DNA of 64,000 bases from positions 585,549 through 649,548 of the forward strand of contig CAWIWC010000005.1 of the NCBI GenBank assembly GCA_963839745.1, given 5' to 3'. The first letter of the stretch is position 1. Every line of letters starts with the position of its first letter. Position numbers and translations under genes: made by a program. This document shows, in pieces, positions 16,033 to 24,712 of the stretch. The notes below the pieces were generated by a model. That model saw only the letters and a list, made by a program, of their open reading frames with translations, had not been told where the DNA came from and searched no databases. This DNA comes from JAIBJN01 sp963839745 (GTDB taxonomy: Bacteria > Actinomycetota > Thermoleophilia > Gaiellales > Gaiellaceae).

Positions 16033-17902
16033 CTACGGCCGGAAGATGTAGAGCCCGAAGTCGCGATCGCTGGCGAGCACGTACTGCTGGCTGCCGATCT
16101 TGTGGACCTCGACGCCCCAGAAGTTGTTGCCGCCCTCGTCAATGAAGGCGCCAACCTGGCTCAGCCCCAACGGGCCGTACTTGAGGACGCGGAACCCACC
16201 TGCGTAGTAGCTCACGTAAGCGAGCCGCTTGCGCGGGTCGGGATCGAGCGCGACCTCGTGCACGGACAGGTCGCCGAAGCCCGACGCGTAGGCGGGATCC
16301 TGCGACTCGGGGATGGCGAACGTGTCGAGCGACGTGATCGAGCCCGGCGCGCCCACCTGTCCCGGGACCGAGGTCTCGAAGAGGCGGACGTAGCCCCAGC
16401 CGTCGAAGATCGCCTCGATCGCAACCGACGAGGCCGGGGAGCCAACCGCCGGCGAGGCCTGCGTGCAGACGTCGGCCGAGAGCGTCTGCCCGAGGATTCG
16501 CAGGCCGGTCGCCGGTCGACGAACACGAACGGGATGTCCCCTGCCGCGAGCATGAACACCAGGCTCTGGCAGTCCGGACGCACGGTGTTGAAGACGATCC
16601 CGGCGTCGTAGCCCGCCGCTTTGACCGTGTCCAGCTTCTCCTGGAACGAGCACACGCCGCGCTCGATGAGCGCGATGCCGTCGCCGGCAGGCACGGTTCC
16701 GGCACACGCGAGCCCGACGAACGTCGGCGTGCCGCTGATACTCGTGTCGGCGTCGATCTGGGGCACACCCGAGCCTGAGAGCGCCGTGAAGTCCGTCCCG
16801 GCGTGCGGGCCCGAGGTGATCTCGGCGACACGCGGTACGGGTTGAAGTCCTCGTCGGTCGCGACCAGGAACCGGTTGTCCGGCGAGAGCTCGGACTGGTG
16901 CGCGTTTCCCTCGGGCGAGATCTCGTGCCCGCGGGCCAGGCGCTCGGGATCCAGCTCCTCGAAGTCCGACTCGGTGATCAGCGACACGTTCCCCGGCGTC
17001 GGGTTGGTGACGTCGAGGAGCACGTAGCCGCCGTCCCAGTAGCTCACGTTCATGACCAGTCGCTTGCCGACGCGCTTCACGTACATGTCGTGCGAGAAGA
17101 TCGACGTCAGGCCGGGCGGCGACGCCTGGTCGACCCCGAACAGCTCGACCAGGTCGAGCGTGTCGTTCACCAGGAACGGGTTCCGCGGGTCGGTGATGTC
17201 CATGATGTCGAGGTCGGTGAACTCCTCGTCGTCGACGAGGACGGCGTACGTCCGGCCGTCGAACGGGCTCGTCCACGCGAAGACGCTGTGCGTCTGGTTC
17301 GGCTGCGAGTCCGCGCCCCCAATGACGTCGCCGGCGTGCTTGACGAGCAGCTCGGGGTGCTCCGGGTCGGTGATGTCCCAGATGTTGATCCCGCCGCGCG
17401 TGTTGGGCGCGGTCGGAGCCGGGGCGCCGGGACACGTCTCGTTCTGGTGGATGAAGAGCACGCCGTCGAAGTACTGGTTCTTCAGACGCAGCGTGTCGGA
17501 GCCTTCGCCCGCGTAGTTGAACGGGGTCGTCTCCATGAACGCGCTCGTCACCTCGAACGGGTTCTTCGGGTCTGACATGTTGATGACGTGCGCTCCGGCG
17601 CGCTCGCAGGTTGGCTCGCGGAAGGCCGTCAGGAAGGCGTACTTCCCGTAGGCGGACACGTCCGCGACGCGGCCGTCGTTTCCGGTCCCGGCCGGGTTGG
17701 TGACCTCGGCCTTGCCGACGAGCTTGATGCCCCCGATGTTGACCGGAGGCAGGTGGCCGTCGGCCATGTCGTGCTGGCCCATGTCTGTGGCGACTCCTTC
17801 GCCGGGGAACATCTCCCCGCCTAAGAAGCGATCAGGTCTTGCGGCCGCTGCCTCGACGCTCACCAGAAGAGTGAGCAGCGCCAGGACCACAAGGCGACTC
17901 AT
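16033..17902 (-). CDS. Secreted LVIVD-repeat protein with PA domain (two frameshifts)
   Basis: A secreted protein of about 620 residues once frames are joined. From ATG 17902 a signal peptide (MSRLVVLALLTLLVSVEAAA) precedes LVIVD-type repeats seen as NIWDITDPEHPELL, DIMDITDPRNPFLV and VLLDVTNPTPGN, likely a beta-propeller. A protease-associated domain follows (GLACAGTVPAGDGIALIERGVCSFQEK), then more repeats to the end at LYIFRP. The frame changes near 16,835 and 16,510. Function is unknown; the family includes choice-of-anchor and metal-induced surface proteins. It is convergent with mobA across a shared hairpin. Confidence 0.78.
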
Positions 17903-18045
17903 TCGCTGCACTTGTCCCCTCCTCCAAAGTGGTGGAAGAGCGTTTATAGCGCGGTCCGTCACAACTCGGAACCCCCGGAAGGCTAGGAACCATGCGGTTT
18001 AGTGGTACCTAACTCGCGGCGCCGGCCCACGTCGCCCGGCGGCCG

Positions 18046-18073
18046 GTAACGCTTTTCGCCCGGGGCGTGTATA
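18046..18073 (+). promoter_or_regulatory. Promoter-like GTAACG-N15-GTGTATA before the ECF sigma gene
   Basis: GTAACG (18046-18051), 15 bases, then GTGTATA (18067-18073), 12 bases before the sigma start. The same GTAACG-N15-GTGTA arrangement stands at 19371-19396 before the NHL lipoprotein gene. Equal spacing suggests a -35/-10 pair used by this sigma factor on its own operon. A start this close would give a nearly leaderless mRNA. Confidence 0.5.
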
Positions 18074-18083
18074 GAGAGGAAGG

Positions 18084-18641
18084 GTGCGGCAGGAAGCTTC
18101 CGAGGCCGAGCTCGTCGAGCTGGCGCGCCGCGGCGACGGCGACGCCTACGTCGCGCTGCTTCGGCCGCACGAGTCCGTGGCCTTCCGCACCGCCTACGTC
18201 ATCCTCGGCTCGGCGGAAGGGGCGGAGGACGCGACCCAGGAGGCGTTCGTGAAGGCCCACGGCGCGCTGAACCGGTTCGAGACAGGCAGGCCCTTCCGGC
18301 CCTGGCTCCTGCGCATCGTCGCCAACGAGGCGAGGAACTACCGGCGCTCGACGTGGCGCCGCGGGGCGCTGGCTTCGCGCGCGGCCGTCGAGGCCGCGTT
18401 CGACAGCACGGCCCGCTCCGCCGAGGCCGACGTCCTCGCCGCCGAGGACCGCGCCCACCTGCTGGAGGCGATCGGCAGGCTCCCCGACGGGGACCGCATG
18501 GCGATCGTGGGCCGCTACATCCTCGAGCTGTCCGACGAGGAGGCCGCGGCGGTGCTCGGGATCAAGCCGGTCGCGGTGCGGGTGCGGGTCTGGCGCGCGC
18601 TCGGCAAGCTGCGGCGCGAGCTGGGGGAGGAGGTCGCATGA
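18084..18641 (+). CDS. ECF RNA polymerase sigma factor
   Basis: An extracytoplasmic-function (sigma-70 family group 4) factor of 185 residues. Region 2 is at about 20-85 (AYVILGSAEGAEDATQEAFVKAHG, RPFRPWLLRIVANEARNYRR), region 4 at 120-180 (LSDEEAAAVLGIKPVAVRVRVWRALGKL). Start GTG 18084 has GAGAGGAAG just upstream. The stop overlaps the start of the next gene (ATGA), the usual layout for a sigma factor and its membrane partner. Signal unknown. The promoter-like motif upstream recurs before the lipoprotein gene at 19406, suggesting autoregulation and a small regulon. Confidence 0.9.
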   Translation: MRQEASEAELVELARRGDGDAYVALLRPHESVAFRTAYVILGSAEGAEDATQEAFVKAHGALNRFETGRPFRPWLLRIVANEARNYRRSTWRRGALASRAAVEAAFDSTARSAEADVLAAEDRAHLLEAIGRLPDGDRMAIVGRYILELSDEEAAAVLGIKPVAVRVRVWRALGKLRRELGEEVA

Positions 18642-19366
18642 ACGACCTCGAGCGTCGTCTCGCCGCGCTCGCGCCGGAGTATCCGTTCCCGGCCACGCCG
18701 GACCTCGCCGGGGCCGCGGGCGCCCGCCTGGGCATCTCCGGCCGGCGGCGCCGCCCCGGCCGCCTAGTCCTGGCGCTCGCCGCCGCCGTCGCCGCCTTCG
18801 CGGCGGTGCTCGCCGTCTCGCCCGGGGCGCGCGGCGCGCTCGCCGACTGGCTGGACTTCCTCCCGGGCGTCAGGATCGAGCGCGTCGACGAGCTCCCGAG
18901 CATGCCGCTCTCGTCGTGGACGGGCGTCTACGGCGAGGAGGTCACCCTGGCCGAGGCCGAGCGGCAGGCGCCGTTCGAGATCCTCCTCCCGGAGTCGCTC
19001 GGCGAGCCGGACCTCGTCTACCGGTACCGGGATCCGTCGGGTGGCCTGGTGATCACGGCGGTCTACGGTGACCATCGCGACGCGCGCCTCGTCCTCACCC
19101 AGTGGACAACCGAGGACGTCCTCTTCCACAAGCTGCTCGGCCCGGCGACCCAGGCGCAGCTCGTCGACGTCCGCGAGGCGCGCGGGCTCTGGATCAACGG
19201 CAACCGGCACGTCGTCTTCTACCTCGGCGGAGACTTCCAGGAGCGCGCCGCCCAAGGGGCTCTTGCCGGGAACGTCCTCGTCTGGCAGGAGGGCGACGTC
19301 GGCTACCGGCTCGAGGCCGGCGTCGGCCGCGAGCGGGCTCTCGAGCTGGCCGCCGAGCTCCGCTAG
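18638..19366 (+). CDS. Membrane protein coupled to ECF sigma factor, putative anti-sigma factor
   Basis: A 242-residue protein with a short charged cytoplasmic head (1-42), one membrane helix (LVLALAAAVAAFAAVLAV, about 43-60) and a mostly beta extracytoplasmic part of about 180 residues. ATG 18638 overlaps the sigma stop, so the pair is translationally coupled. The layout is that of an anti-sigma factor, but no zinc-binding HxxxCxxC motif is present in the head, so it is not a classic ZAS protein. The outer domain recalls DUF4367-like sensor domains. Role inferred from position and topology. Confidence 0.72.
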   Translation: MNDLERRLAALAPEYPFPATPDLAGAAGARLGISGRRRRPGRLVLALAAAVAAFAAVLAVSPGARGALADWLDFLPGVRIERVDELPSMPLSSWTGVYGEEVTLAEAERQAPFEILLPESLGEPDLVYRYRDPSGGLVITAVYGDHRDARLVLTQWTTEDVLFHKLLGPATQAQLVDVREARGLWINGNRHVVFYLGGDFQERAAQGALAGNVLVWQEGDVGYRLEAGVGRERALELAAELR

Positions 19367-19370
19367 ACGC

Positions 19371-19396
19371 GTAACGCCGCTCCCGGCCCCGGTGTA
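19371..19396 (+). promoter_or_regulatory. Promoter-like GTAACG-N15-GTGTA before the NHL lipoprotein gene
   Basis: GTAACG (19371-19376) and GTGTA (19392-19396) with a 15-base spacer, nine bases before ATG 19406. It is the twin of the motif at 18046-18073 and a candidate target of the neighbouring ECF sigma factor. Confidence 0.5.
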
Positions 19397-19405
19397 CCAG
19401 GGGCG

Positions 19406-20446
19406 ATGCGTCGGCACGCCGTCTTCGCCCTGCTCCTCCTTGCCGCGGGCTGCGGCGGAGACGGCGAGGACGCGGCGCGCCAGACCACCGCCGCGGTCGA
19501 GACCCCCGAGCCGGTGCTCCAGCTTCCGTACGACCTCGCGATCGACGACGAGGGCCTGATCTACGTCGCCGACGGGCTCCTCCACCAGGTGCTCCGCGTC
19601 GACCCCGAGACCGGGGAGAGCGAGGTCTTCGCGGGCACGGGCGAGGTCGGCTCGGACGGCGACGGAGGGCCGGCAGCCGAGGCGACCATCCAGGAGCCGG
19701 TCGGCATTGCGTTCGGCCCGGACGGGAGCCTCTTCATCGCGGACTTCGCGGCGAACCGCATCCGGGCCGTCGCGCCGGACGGGACGATCTCTACGGTCGC
19801 CGGCACGGGCGTCGACGGGCGGAGCGGCGACGGCGGCCCGGCGACGCGGGCCGACCTCGGCCTCCCCGCCCACGTCGCGCTCGACCCGACCGGACGGTAC
19901 GTCGCCGTCCCGACGCTCGGGAACCTCGTCCGCCGCATCGACCTGGAGACCGGCCTCATCGAGACGGTCGCCGGAGACGGCGAGCAACGGACGACCGGCG
20001 AGGGAGGGCCCGCGACGAAGGCGAGCGTCGAGTCGCCGCACGCAGCCGTCTATGACGAGGGCGGGAACCTCTACTTCCCGGACGGCCAGAACGTGATCAG
20101 GCGGGTGCTCGCCGAGAGCGGCCGCATCGAGACGGCCGTCGACGGCCTCGAAGGCGGTGCGTTCAAGGTGCTCTTCGCGCCCGACGGGACGCTGTACCTC
20201 ATCTCGGGCGATCCCTCGGGCGGCCGGGTGAGCCGGGTGGCCGAGGACGGCTCGCTCGAGGTCGTCGTGGGCACGGGCTCGCTCGGGGCGAGCGACGACG
20301 GCATGCGGGCGACCGAGATCGGCGTCCTCCCGAGCGACATCGCCTTCGCGCCGGACGGCGCGCTCCTCTTCAGCCAGTCCGAGCCGGAGCCGGCGGTGCG
20401 CCGCGTCGACCCGGAGACGGGCGTCGTGACGACGATCCTGCGCTGA
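19406..20446 (+). CDS. NHL-repeat lipoprotein
   Basis: A 346-residue exported lipoprotein: MRRHAVFALLLLAAGCGG has the lipobox LAAGC, with Cys16 the likely lipidated residue. The rest is a beta-propeller of NHL-type repeats such as LPYDLAIDDEGLIYVADG, PVGIAFGPDGSLFIADF and LPSDIAFAPDGALLF, alternating with VFAGTG / VAGTG loops followed by GDGGPA. Such propellers bind partners or ligands at the cell surface; no enzyme motif is visible. The gene follows the sigma/anti-sigma pair and carries the same promoter-like motif, so it is a likely member of that regulon. Confidence 0.83.
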   Translation: MRRHAVFALLLLAAGCGGDGEDAARQTTAAVETPEPVLQLPYDLAIDDEGLIYVADGLLHQVLRVDPETGESEVFAGTGEVGSDGDGGPAAEATIQEPVGIAFGPDGSLFIADFAANRIRAVAPDGTISTVAGTGVDGRSGDGGPATRADLGLPAHVALDPTGRYVAVPTLGNLVRRIDLETGLIETVAGDGEQRTTGEGGPATKASVESPHAAVYDEGGNLYFPDGQNVIRRVLAESGRIETAVDGLEGGAFKVLFAPDGTLYLISGDPSGGRVSRVAEDGSLEVVVGTGSLGASDDGMRATEIGVLPSDIAFAPDGALLFSQSEPEPAVRRVDPETGVVTTILR

Positions 20447-20449
20447 GCG

Positions 20450-20834
20450 TCAGGCGTACGAGATGAGCTCGAGCAGCGAGCCGTCCGGGATCGCGGAAGT
20501 ACACGCTCGTGCCCTGACCGCGTCCTCCTGCACGCTCGACGGGCCCCGCCTCGAGCTCGACGTCGTGGGCGCGCAGATGCTCCACGGCTTCCTCGATCGG
20601 GCCGGGCCAGACGAAGCAGAGGTCGGCGTTTCCGGGACGCACCGGCTCGGTCGCGACCAGGCTGCCGACGTCGGTGTCGGGGCCGTGGACGTTCAGGCGC
20701 TGGTCGCCGAAGGCGTAGGCGAACCGGCCGGCCCCGATCGCCACGACCTCGGCGCCGAGGACATCGCCGTAGAAGGCGTTCGAGCGCTCCCAGTCGCTTA
20801 CCGCGATGACGACGTGGTCGAGCCGGACGCTCAG
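20450..20834 (-). CDS. VOC (glyoxalase/bleomycin-resistance) family protein, frameshifted
   Basis: A small vicinal-oxygen-chelate protein. The N-terminus reads VRLDHVVIAVSDWERSNAFY, followed by AYAFGDQRLNVHGPD and VYFRDP, the usual metal ligands (His, His, Glu). The last strand, DGSLLELISYA with a TGA at 20450-20452, is in another frame from about 20,489, where GATCCCGGACGG appears to carry one extra base. No ATG, GTG or TTG is present at the conserved start; CTG at 20834 is the nearest. It directly follows the cupin gene. Likely a one-base error or fresh mutation; substrate unknown. Confidence 0.7.
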
Positions 20835-21298
20835 GTCTCGCGGTCCCAGTAGTCGACGTCGCTTTCGCGCCGCACCATGACGTCGTCGTCATCGTTGCCG
20901 GTCCAGACCCCGATCTTCTCGCTGTCCGGGTAGACGGCGACCGCGGGGAAGCCCTTCGTCGAGAGGATCACGATCCGCACGGGCTCGTCCGTCTTGTTCG
21001 TGACGGCGTGGGCGCCCTCGGGCCCCTCCGGGAAGCAGACGACGTCGCCGGGCTCGAGCTCGTGCTCGCCCTCCGGGTCGCGCAGCGTCGGGCGGCCGGT
21101 GACGACGAGGAGCCACTCCTCGCAGCCGTACTCGTAGTGGTACGGGAAGGTGGTCTGCCCCGGCGGGAGCTCGTAGATCGTCGCGCCCACGAGCTTCGCG
21201 CCGAGCTCGGGCGCGAGGCGGGTGAAGGAGAAGCCGAAGCCGTCGGGGCGCTCGGACGCGTCCTCGAGCGCGGCCGAGAAGAGGTTGACGCGGCGCAT
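20831..21298 (-). CDS. Cupin-domain protein
   Basis: A 155-residue single cupin. Motif 1 is PGQTTFPYHYEYGCEEWLLVVTGRPTL and motif 2 GDVVCFPEGPEGAHAV, so the usual metal-binding His and Glu are present. The C-terminal part (VIVIL-type strand, WTGNDDDDVMVRRESDVDYWDR) is like uncharacterised bacterial cupins that recur beside VOC genes. ATG 21298. It lies 24 bases after purA on the same strand and before the VOC gene, so the three may form one transcript. No substrate can be assigned. Confidence 0.8.
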   Translation of the reverse strand: MRRVNLFSAALEDASERPDGFGFSFTRLAPELGAKLVGATIYELPPGQTTFPYHYEYGCEEWLLVVTGRPTLRDPEGEHELEPGDVVCFPEGPEGAHAVTNKTDEPVRIVILSTKGFPAVAVYPDSEKIGVWTGNDDDDVMVRRESDVDYWDRET

Positions 21299-21322
21299 GG
21301 CCGGATTATCTCCTGCCGCTGC

Positions 21323-22618
21323 TCATCCGGCGACGCCGGCGAGCCCGCGCGGGGCGACGACGCGCTCGCGCTCGGCCCCGACGCTGATGAGGCAGACCTC
21401 GACGCCCAGCTGCTCCTCGACGAACGAGATGTAGGCGCGGGCGGTCTCGGGAAGGTCGGCGAGCGACTCCGCCTCGTCGAGCGAGGCCTTCCAGCCGGCC
21501 AGCGTCTCGTACACGGGCTGCGCGTGGTGGAAGTCGCTCTGGTGAGCCGGGAACTCTTCCGTCTCGGTGCCGTCGGGCAGCCGGTAGCGCGTGCAGACGG
21601 GGATCTCGTCGAACGCGGAGAGGACGTCGAGCTTCGTCAGCACGAGGCTCGTCATCCCGTTGACGCGCACGGCGAAGCGCAACGCGACGAGGTCGAGCCA
21701 GCCGCAGCGGCGCTCGCGGCCGGTCGTCGTCCCGTACTCGGCGCCGAGCTCGCGGACGCGCGTGGACTGCTCACCCTCGATCTCGGTGGGGAACGGGCCC
21801 TCGCCCACGCGTGTGACGTAGGCCTTGGCGACGCCGAGGACGCGGTCGATGCGCGTGGGGCCGATTCCGACTCCGGTCGTAGCGGCGCCGGCGACGGGGT
21901 TGGACGAGGTCACGAACGGATACGTGCCGTGGTCGAGGTCGAGCAGCGTCCCCTGCGCGCCCTCCAGGAGGACGCGCTTCCCGTCGCGCAGGGCCCGGTC
22001 GACCAGCAGCGACGTGTCGGCGACGTACGGGCGCAGGCGCACCGCGTAGGCCTCCATGCGCGCGGCGAGCTCCTCGACCTCGAGGGGAGGGACGCCGTGG
22101 ATCCGCTCGAGCACGAGGTTGGTCTCGGCGAGCGCGGTCTCGAACTTCTGGCGCAGGATCTTGGGGTCGAGGATGTCCTGGACGCGGATGCCGATCCGCG
22201 CGGCCTTGTCCGCGTACGCCGGCCCGATCCCCCGGCGCGTCGTGCCGATCTGGAGGCGTCCGAGCTTGCGCTCGCTGGCGGAGTCGACGGCGACGTGCCA
22301 GGGCATGATCAGGTGCGCGTTGCCCGAGATGCGGACGGTCTCGGTCGAGATCCCGCGGCCCTCGAGCTCGTCGAGCTCGTCGACGAGGAGCCCGGGGTCG
22401 ACGACGCAGCCCGCGCCGACGACGCAGAGCTTCCCGGAGAGGATCCCGGACGGCACGTGGTGGAGCGCGAAGCGCTGGCCGTCGATCACGATCGTGTGCC
22501 CGGCGTTCGGGCCGCCCTGGTAGCGGCAGACGACGTCCGAGTCGCGGGCGAGCAGGTCGACGATCTTCCCCTTGCCCTCGTCGCCCCACTGGGCCCCGAC
22601 GATCACGGTGGCGGGCAT
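21323..22618 (-). CDS. purA: Adenylosuccinate synthetase
   Basis: The GTP-dependent enzyme joining aspartate to IMP in AMP synthesis. The 431-residue length equals that of E. coli PurA (432). Seen: the N-terminal VIVGAQWGDEGKGKIVD, the NAGHTIV loop, the IMP site TTRRGIGPAYADKAARIGIR, the switch EGAQGTLLDLDHGTYPFVTSSN, and the C-terminal GRERRCGWLDL. ATG 22618 is chosen over an upstream one at 22663 because the family starts at MPATVIVGAQW. Divergent from dnaB across a 226-base region holding a LexA-like site. Confidence 0.96.
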   Translation of the reverse strand: MPATVIVGAQWGDEGKGKIVDLLARDSDVVCRYQGGPNAGHTIVIDGQRFALHHVPSGILSGKLCVVGAGCVVDPGLLVDELDELEGRGISTETVRISGNAHLIMPWHVAVDSASERKLGRLQIGTTRRGIGPAYADKAARIGIRVQDILDPKILRQKFETALAETNLVLERIHGVPPLEVEELAARMEAYAVRLRPYVADTSLLVDRALRDGKRVLLEGAQGTLLDLDHGTYPFVTSSNPVAGAATTGVGIGPTRIDRVLGVAKAYVTRVGEGPFPTEIEGEQSTRVRELGAEYGTTTGRERRCGWLDLVALRFAVRVNGMTSLVLTKLDVLSAFDEIPVCTRYRLPDGTETEEFPAHQSDFHHAQPVYETLAGWKASLDEAESLADLPETARAYISFVEEQLGVEVCLISVGAERERVVAPRGLAGVAG

Positions 22619-22762
22619 CGAATGGAGCTTAGTGACCCCGGCGGCGGCGGGGAGTTCGTCCACAGGCGGGTGTGGAGCATCAGGCGAAACTTCGCGCGTA
22701 GAGCGGAAATCTCATGCACAGGGCTGTGGGTCCCCGTGGGCACTGTCGTCCGCCAGGTATGG

Positions 22763-22774
22763 GAACATGTGTTC
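22763..22774. promoter_or_regulatory. LexA (SOS) box-like site in the purA-dnaB intergenic region
   Basis: GAACATGTGTTC fits the Gram-positive/actinobacterial LexA core GAAC-RNRY-GTTC exactly; the outer bases are G and T instead of C and G. It sits 71 bases before dnaB. The same 226-base region also has TCGTCCACA (22656-22664), one mismatch from a high-GC DnaA box, and TGTGGATTC (22805-22813), a poorer match. Confidence 0.5.
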
Positions 22775-22844
22775 TCTTTGCCTGCACCGGGGGGATTTTC
22801 CGACTGTGGATTCACAATCAACAGGCCACATAGAGTCGCGTCCG

Positions 22845-24209
22845 ATGGCGACAAACGGAGCCCGGACAGCGGCCGTCCAGGACCCCCAAGTTCCCCCGCA
22901 GAACCTCGACGCGGAGGAATCGGTCCTCGGCGCGATGATGCTCTCATCGGGGGCGATCGCGGCGGTCAGTGACGTCCTGTCACACGACGGCCACGAGTTT
23001 TACCGGGAGAGCCACGCGAAGATCTACCGCGGTGCGCTGGCCCTGTACGCGAAGGGCGAGCCGGTCGACGCGATCACGCTCGTCGACGAGCTCGACGAGC
23101 GGGGCGAGCTCGAGGACGTCGGCGGCAAGGTCCGCGTCCACGAGCTCGCGGCGCTGGTGCCCGCGAGCGCCAACGCCGGCCACTACGCGCAGATCGTCAA
23201 GGAGGCGGCCACCCTGCGCGGCCTCATCCGCGTCGGCGGCGAGATCGCCCGCCTCGGCTGGGAGCGTCCCGGCGAGACTCCCGAGCTGGTCGACCGGGCC
23301 GAGCAGATCCTCTTCGATCTCTCGCAGGAGAAGGCGACGTCCGAGTTCAGCCACATCGAGGCTCTGCTGAAGGAGAGCTTCGAGCGGATCACCCAGCTCT
23401 ACGAGTCCGGCGCCGACGTCACCGGTGTGCCGTCCGGCTTCCGCGACCTCGACCGCATCACGTCCGGCTTCCAGGAGGGGAACCTGATCGTGATGGCTGC
23501 GCGCCCGAGCATGGGCAAGTCGGCCCTCGGGCTCGGGGTCGCCGCCAACCTCGCGGTGCGCAAGAACGTCCCGGTCGCCCTCTTCACGCTCGAGATGTCC
23601 AAGTCGGAGGTGACCCAGCGCCTCATGTGCAGCGAGGCCAAGGTCGAGTCGCAGCGCCTGCGTACCGGCAAGCTGTCCGCGGATGACTGGCCCCGGCTGA
23701 CGGCCTCCTGCGACAAGCTCGCCAAGGCGCCGATCTACGTGGACGACACGGGGTCGATCACGATGATGGAGATCCGCTCGAAGGCGCGGCGCCTGAAGTC
23801 GAAGCAACCGGACCTCGGGCTGATCATCGTCGACTACCTGCAGCTCATGACCTCGGGTACGAACGCGGAGAACCGCGTCCAGGAGGTCTCGCAGATCTCG
23901 CGCTCGCTCAAGGTGCTGGCGCGCGACCTCGACGTGCCGATCATCGCGCTCTCCCAGCTCTCGCGCGCGGTCGAGCAGCGCCACGACAAGCGGCCGATCC
24001 TCTCCGACCTGCGCGAGAGCGGCTCCATCGAGCAGGACGCGGACATCGTCATGTTCATCTACCGCGACGAGTACTACAACGGCGAGGAGTCCGACCAGCA
24101 GGGCCTCGCCGAGGTGATCGTCGCCAAGCACCGCAACGGCCCGACCGACACGGTCAAGCTCTCGTTCCTCAAGCGCTACGCGAAGTTCTCGGACCTCGCG
24201 GCCTCGTAG
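22845..24209 (+). CDS. dnaB: Replicative DNA helicase DnaB
   Basis: The hexameric replication-fork helicase, 454 residues, no intein. The N-terminal collar domain is at 15-115 (VPPQNLDAEESVLGAMMLS), the RecA-like core from about 175 with Walker A ARPSMGKSALGLG, DnaB motifs VALFTLEMSKSEVTQRL, Walker B LIIVDYLQLM, and motif H4 SDLRESGSIEQDADIVMFIYRDEYY. ATG 22845 is taken because the conserved region begins about 20 residues later. It ends at a strong hairpin (24228-24259). Here dnaB is convergent with the rpsF-ssb-rpsR-rplI operon that often sits beside it in other bacteria. Confidence 0.96.
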   Translation: MATNGARTAAVQDPQVPPQNLDAEESVLGAMMLSSGAIAAVSDVLSHDGHEFYRESHAKIYRGALALYAKGEPVDAITLVDELDERGELEDVGGKVRVHELAALVPASANAGHYAQIVKEAATLRGLIRVGGEIARLGWERPGETPELVDRAEQILFDLSQEKATSEFSHIEALLKESFERITQLYESGADVTGVPSGFRDLDRITSGFQEGNLIVMAARPSMGKSALGLGVAANLAVRKNVPVALFTLEMSKSEVTQRLMCSEAKVESQRLRTGKLSADDWPRLTASCDKLAKAPIYVDDTGSITMMEIRSKARRLKSKQPDLGLIIVDYLQLMTSGTNAENRVQEVSQISRSLKVLARDLDVPIIALSQLSRAVEQRHDKRPILSDLRESGSIEQDADIVMFIYRDEYYNGEESDQQGLAEVIVAKHRNGPTDTVKLSFLKRYAKFSDLAAS

Positions 24210-24227
24210 CTCCGAAACAGAAAGGTT

Positions 24228-24259
24228 GCGAGGCGCCGGTGCCGCATCCGGCGCCTCGC
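24228..24259 (+). terminator. Hairpin terminator of dnaB
   Basis: GCGAGGCGCCGG (24228-24239), an eight-base loop, and the exact complement (24248-24259), starting 18 bases after the dnaB stop. Twelve perfect GC-rich pairs without a clear U tract. Confidence 0.75.
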
Positions 24260-24375
24260 TTCCGAGGAGGGCCCGTGGCTTCTGTGAGCCGTGTGCCGCT
24301 GACCTCCAGACGGGGCAGCCCCGGATTTTCTTCCCAGGCGGGAAGGAAGTCGTGCGGACGCGCGTTTTCACAAGC

Positions 24376-24693
24376 GTGATCGCCCGCTGGTGGAGAGGCT
24401 GGGCCGCGACCGCGGCGGACGCGGACGCCTACGAGGAGCTGCTCCGCTCCACGATCTTCCCCTGGGTGCGGACCTTCGAGGGGCAGGAGGGCACGTACCT
24501 CTTCCGCCGCGAGCTTCCCGCGGGCGAGGTCGAGTTCGCCACGCTCACCCTCTGGGAGTCCTGGGACGCCGTCAGGGCGTTCGCCGGCGACGACGCCGAG
24601 ACCGCCGTCGTTCCGGAGGAGGCGCGCGCGGTGCTCTCGCGCTGGGACGAGCGTTCAGCCCACTACGAGCTGATCGAGGGCCCGGCCGGCTAA
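24376..24693 (+). CDS. Small antibiotic-biosynthesis-monooxygenase-like protein
   Basis: A 105-residue protein of the dimeric alpha/beta-barrel (ABM) superfamily type: VIARWWRGWAATAADADAYEE, GQEGTYLFRRELPAGEVEFATLTLWESWDAVRAFAG. ABM members include monooxygenases, heme-degrading enzymes and many uncharacterised housekeeping proteins; no activity can be assigned. Start GTG 24376 fits the family. A longer frame from 24226 would run through the dnaB terminator and is unlikely. It is convergent with rplI, 19 bases away. Confidence 0.65.
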   Translation: MIARWWRGWAATAADADAYEELLRSTIFPWVRTFEGQEGTYLFRRELPAGEVEFATLTLWESWDAVRAFAGDDAETAVVPEEARAVLSRWDERSAHYELIEGPAG

Positions 24694-24712
24694 GCCGGCG
24701 GGCGCCCAACCT

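Noticed and set aside
22619..22844. Chromosomal origin oriC
   Set aside because: Only one good and one poor DnaA-like box, no AT-rich unwinding region, and no dnaA or dnaN nearby.
24226..24376. N-terminal extension of the ABM protein
   Set aside because: It would translate through the dnaB terminator hairpin and has no family similarity.
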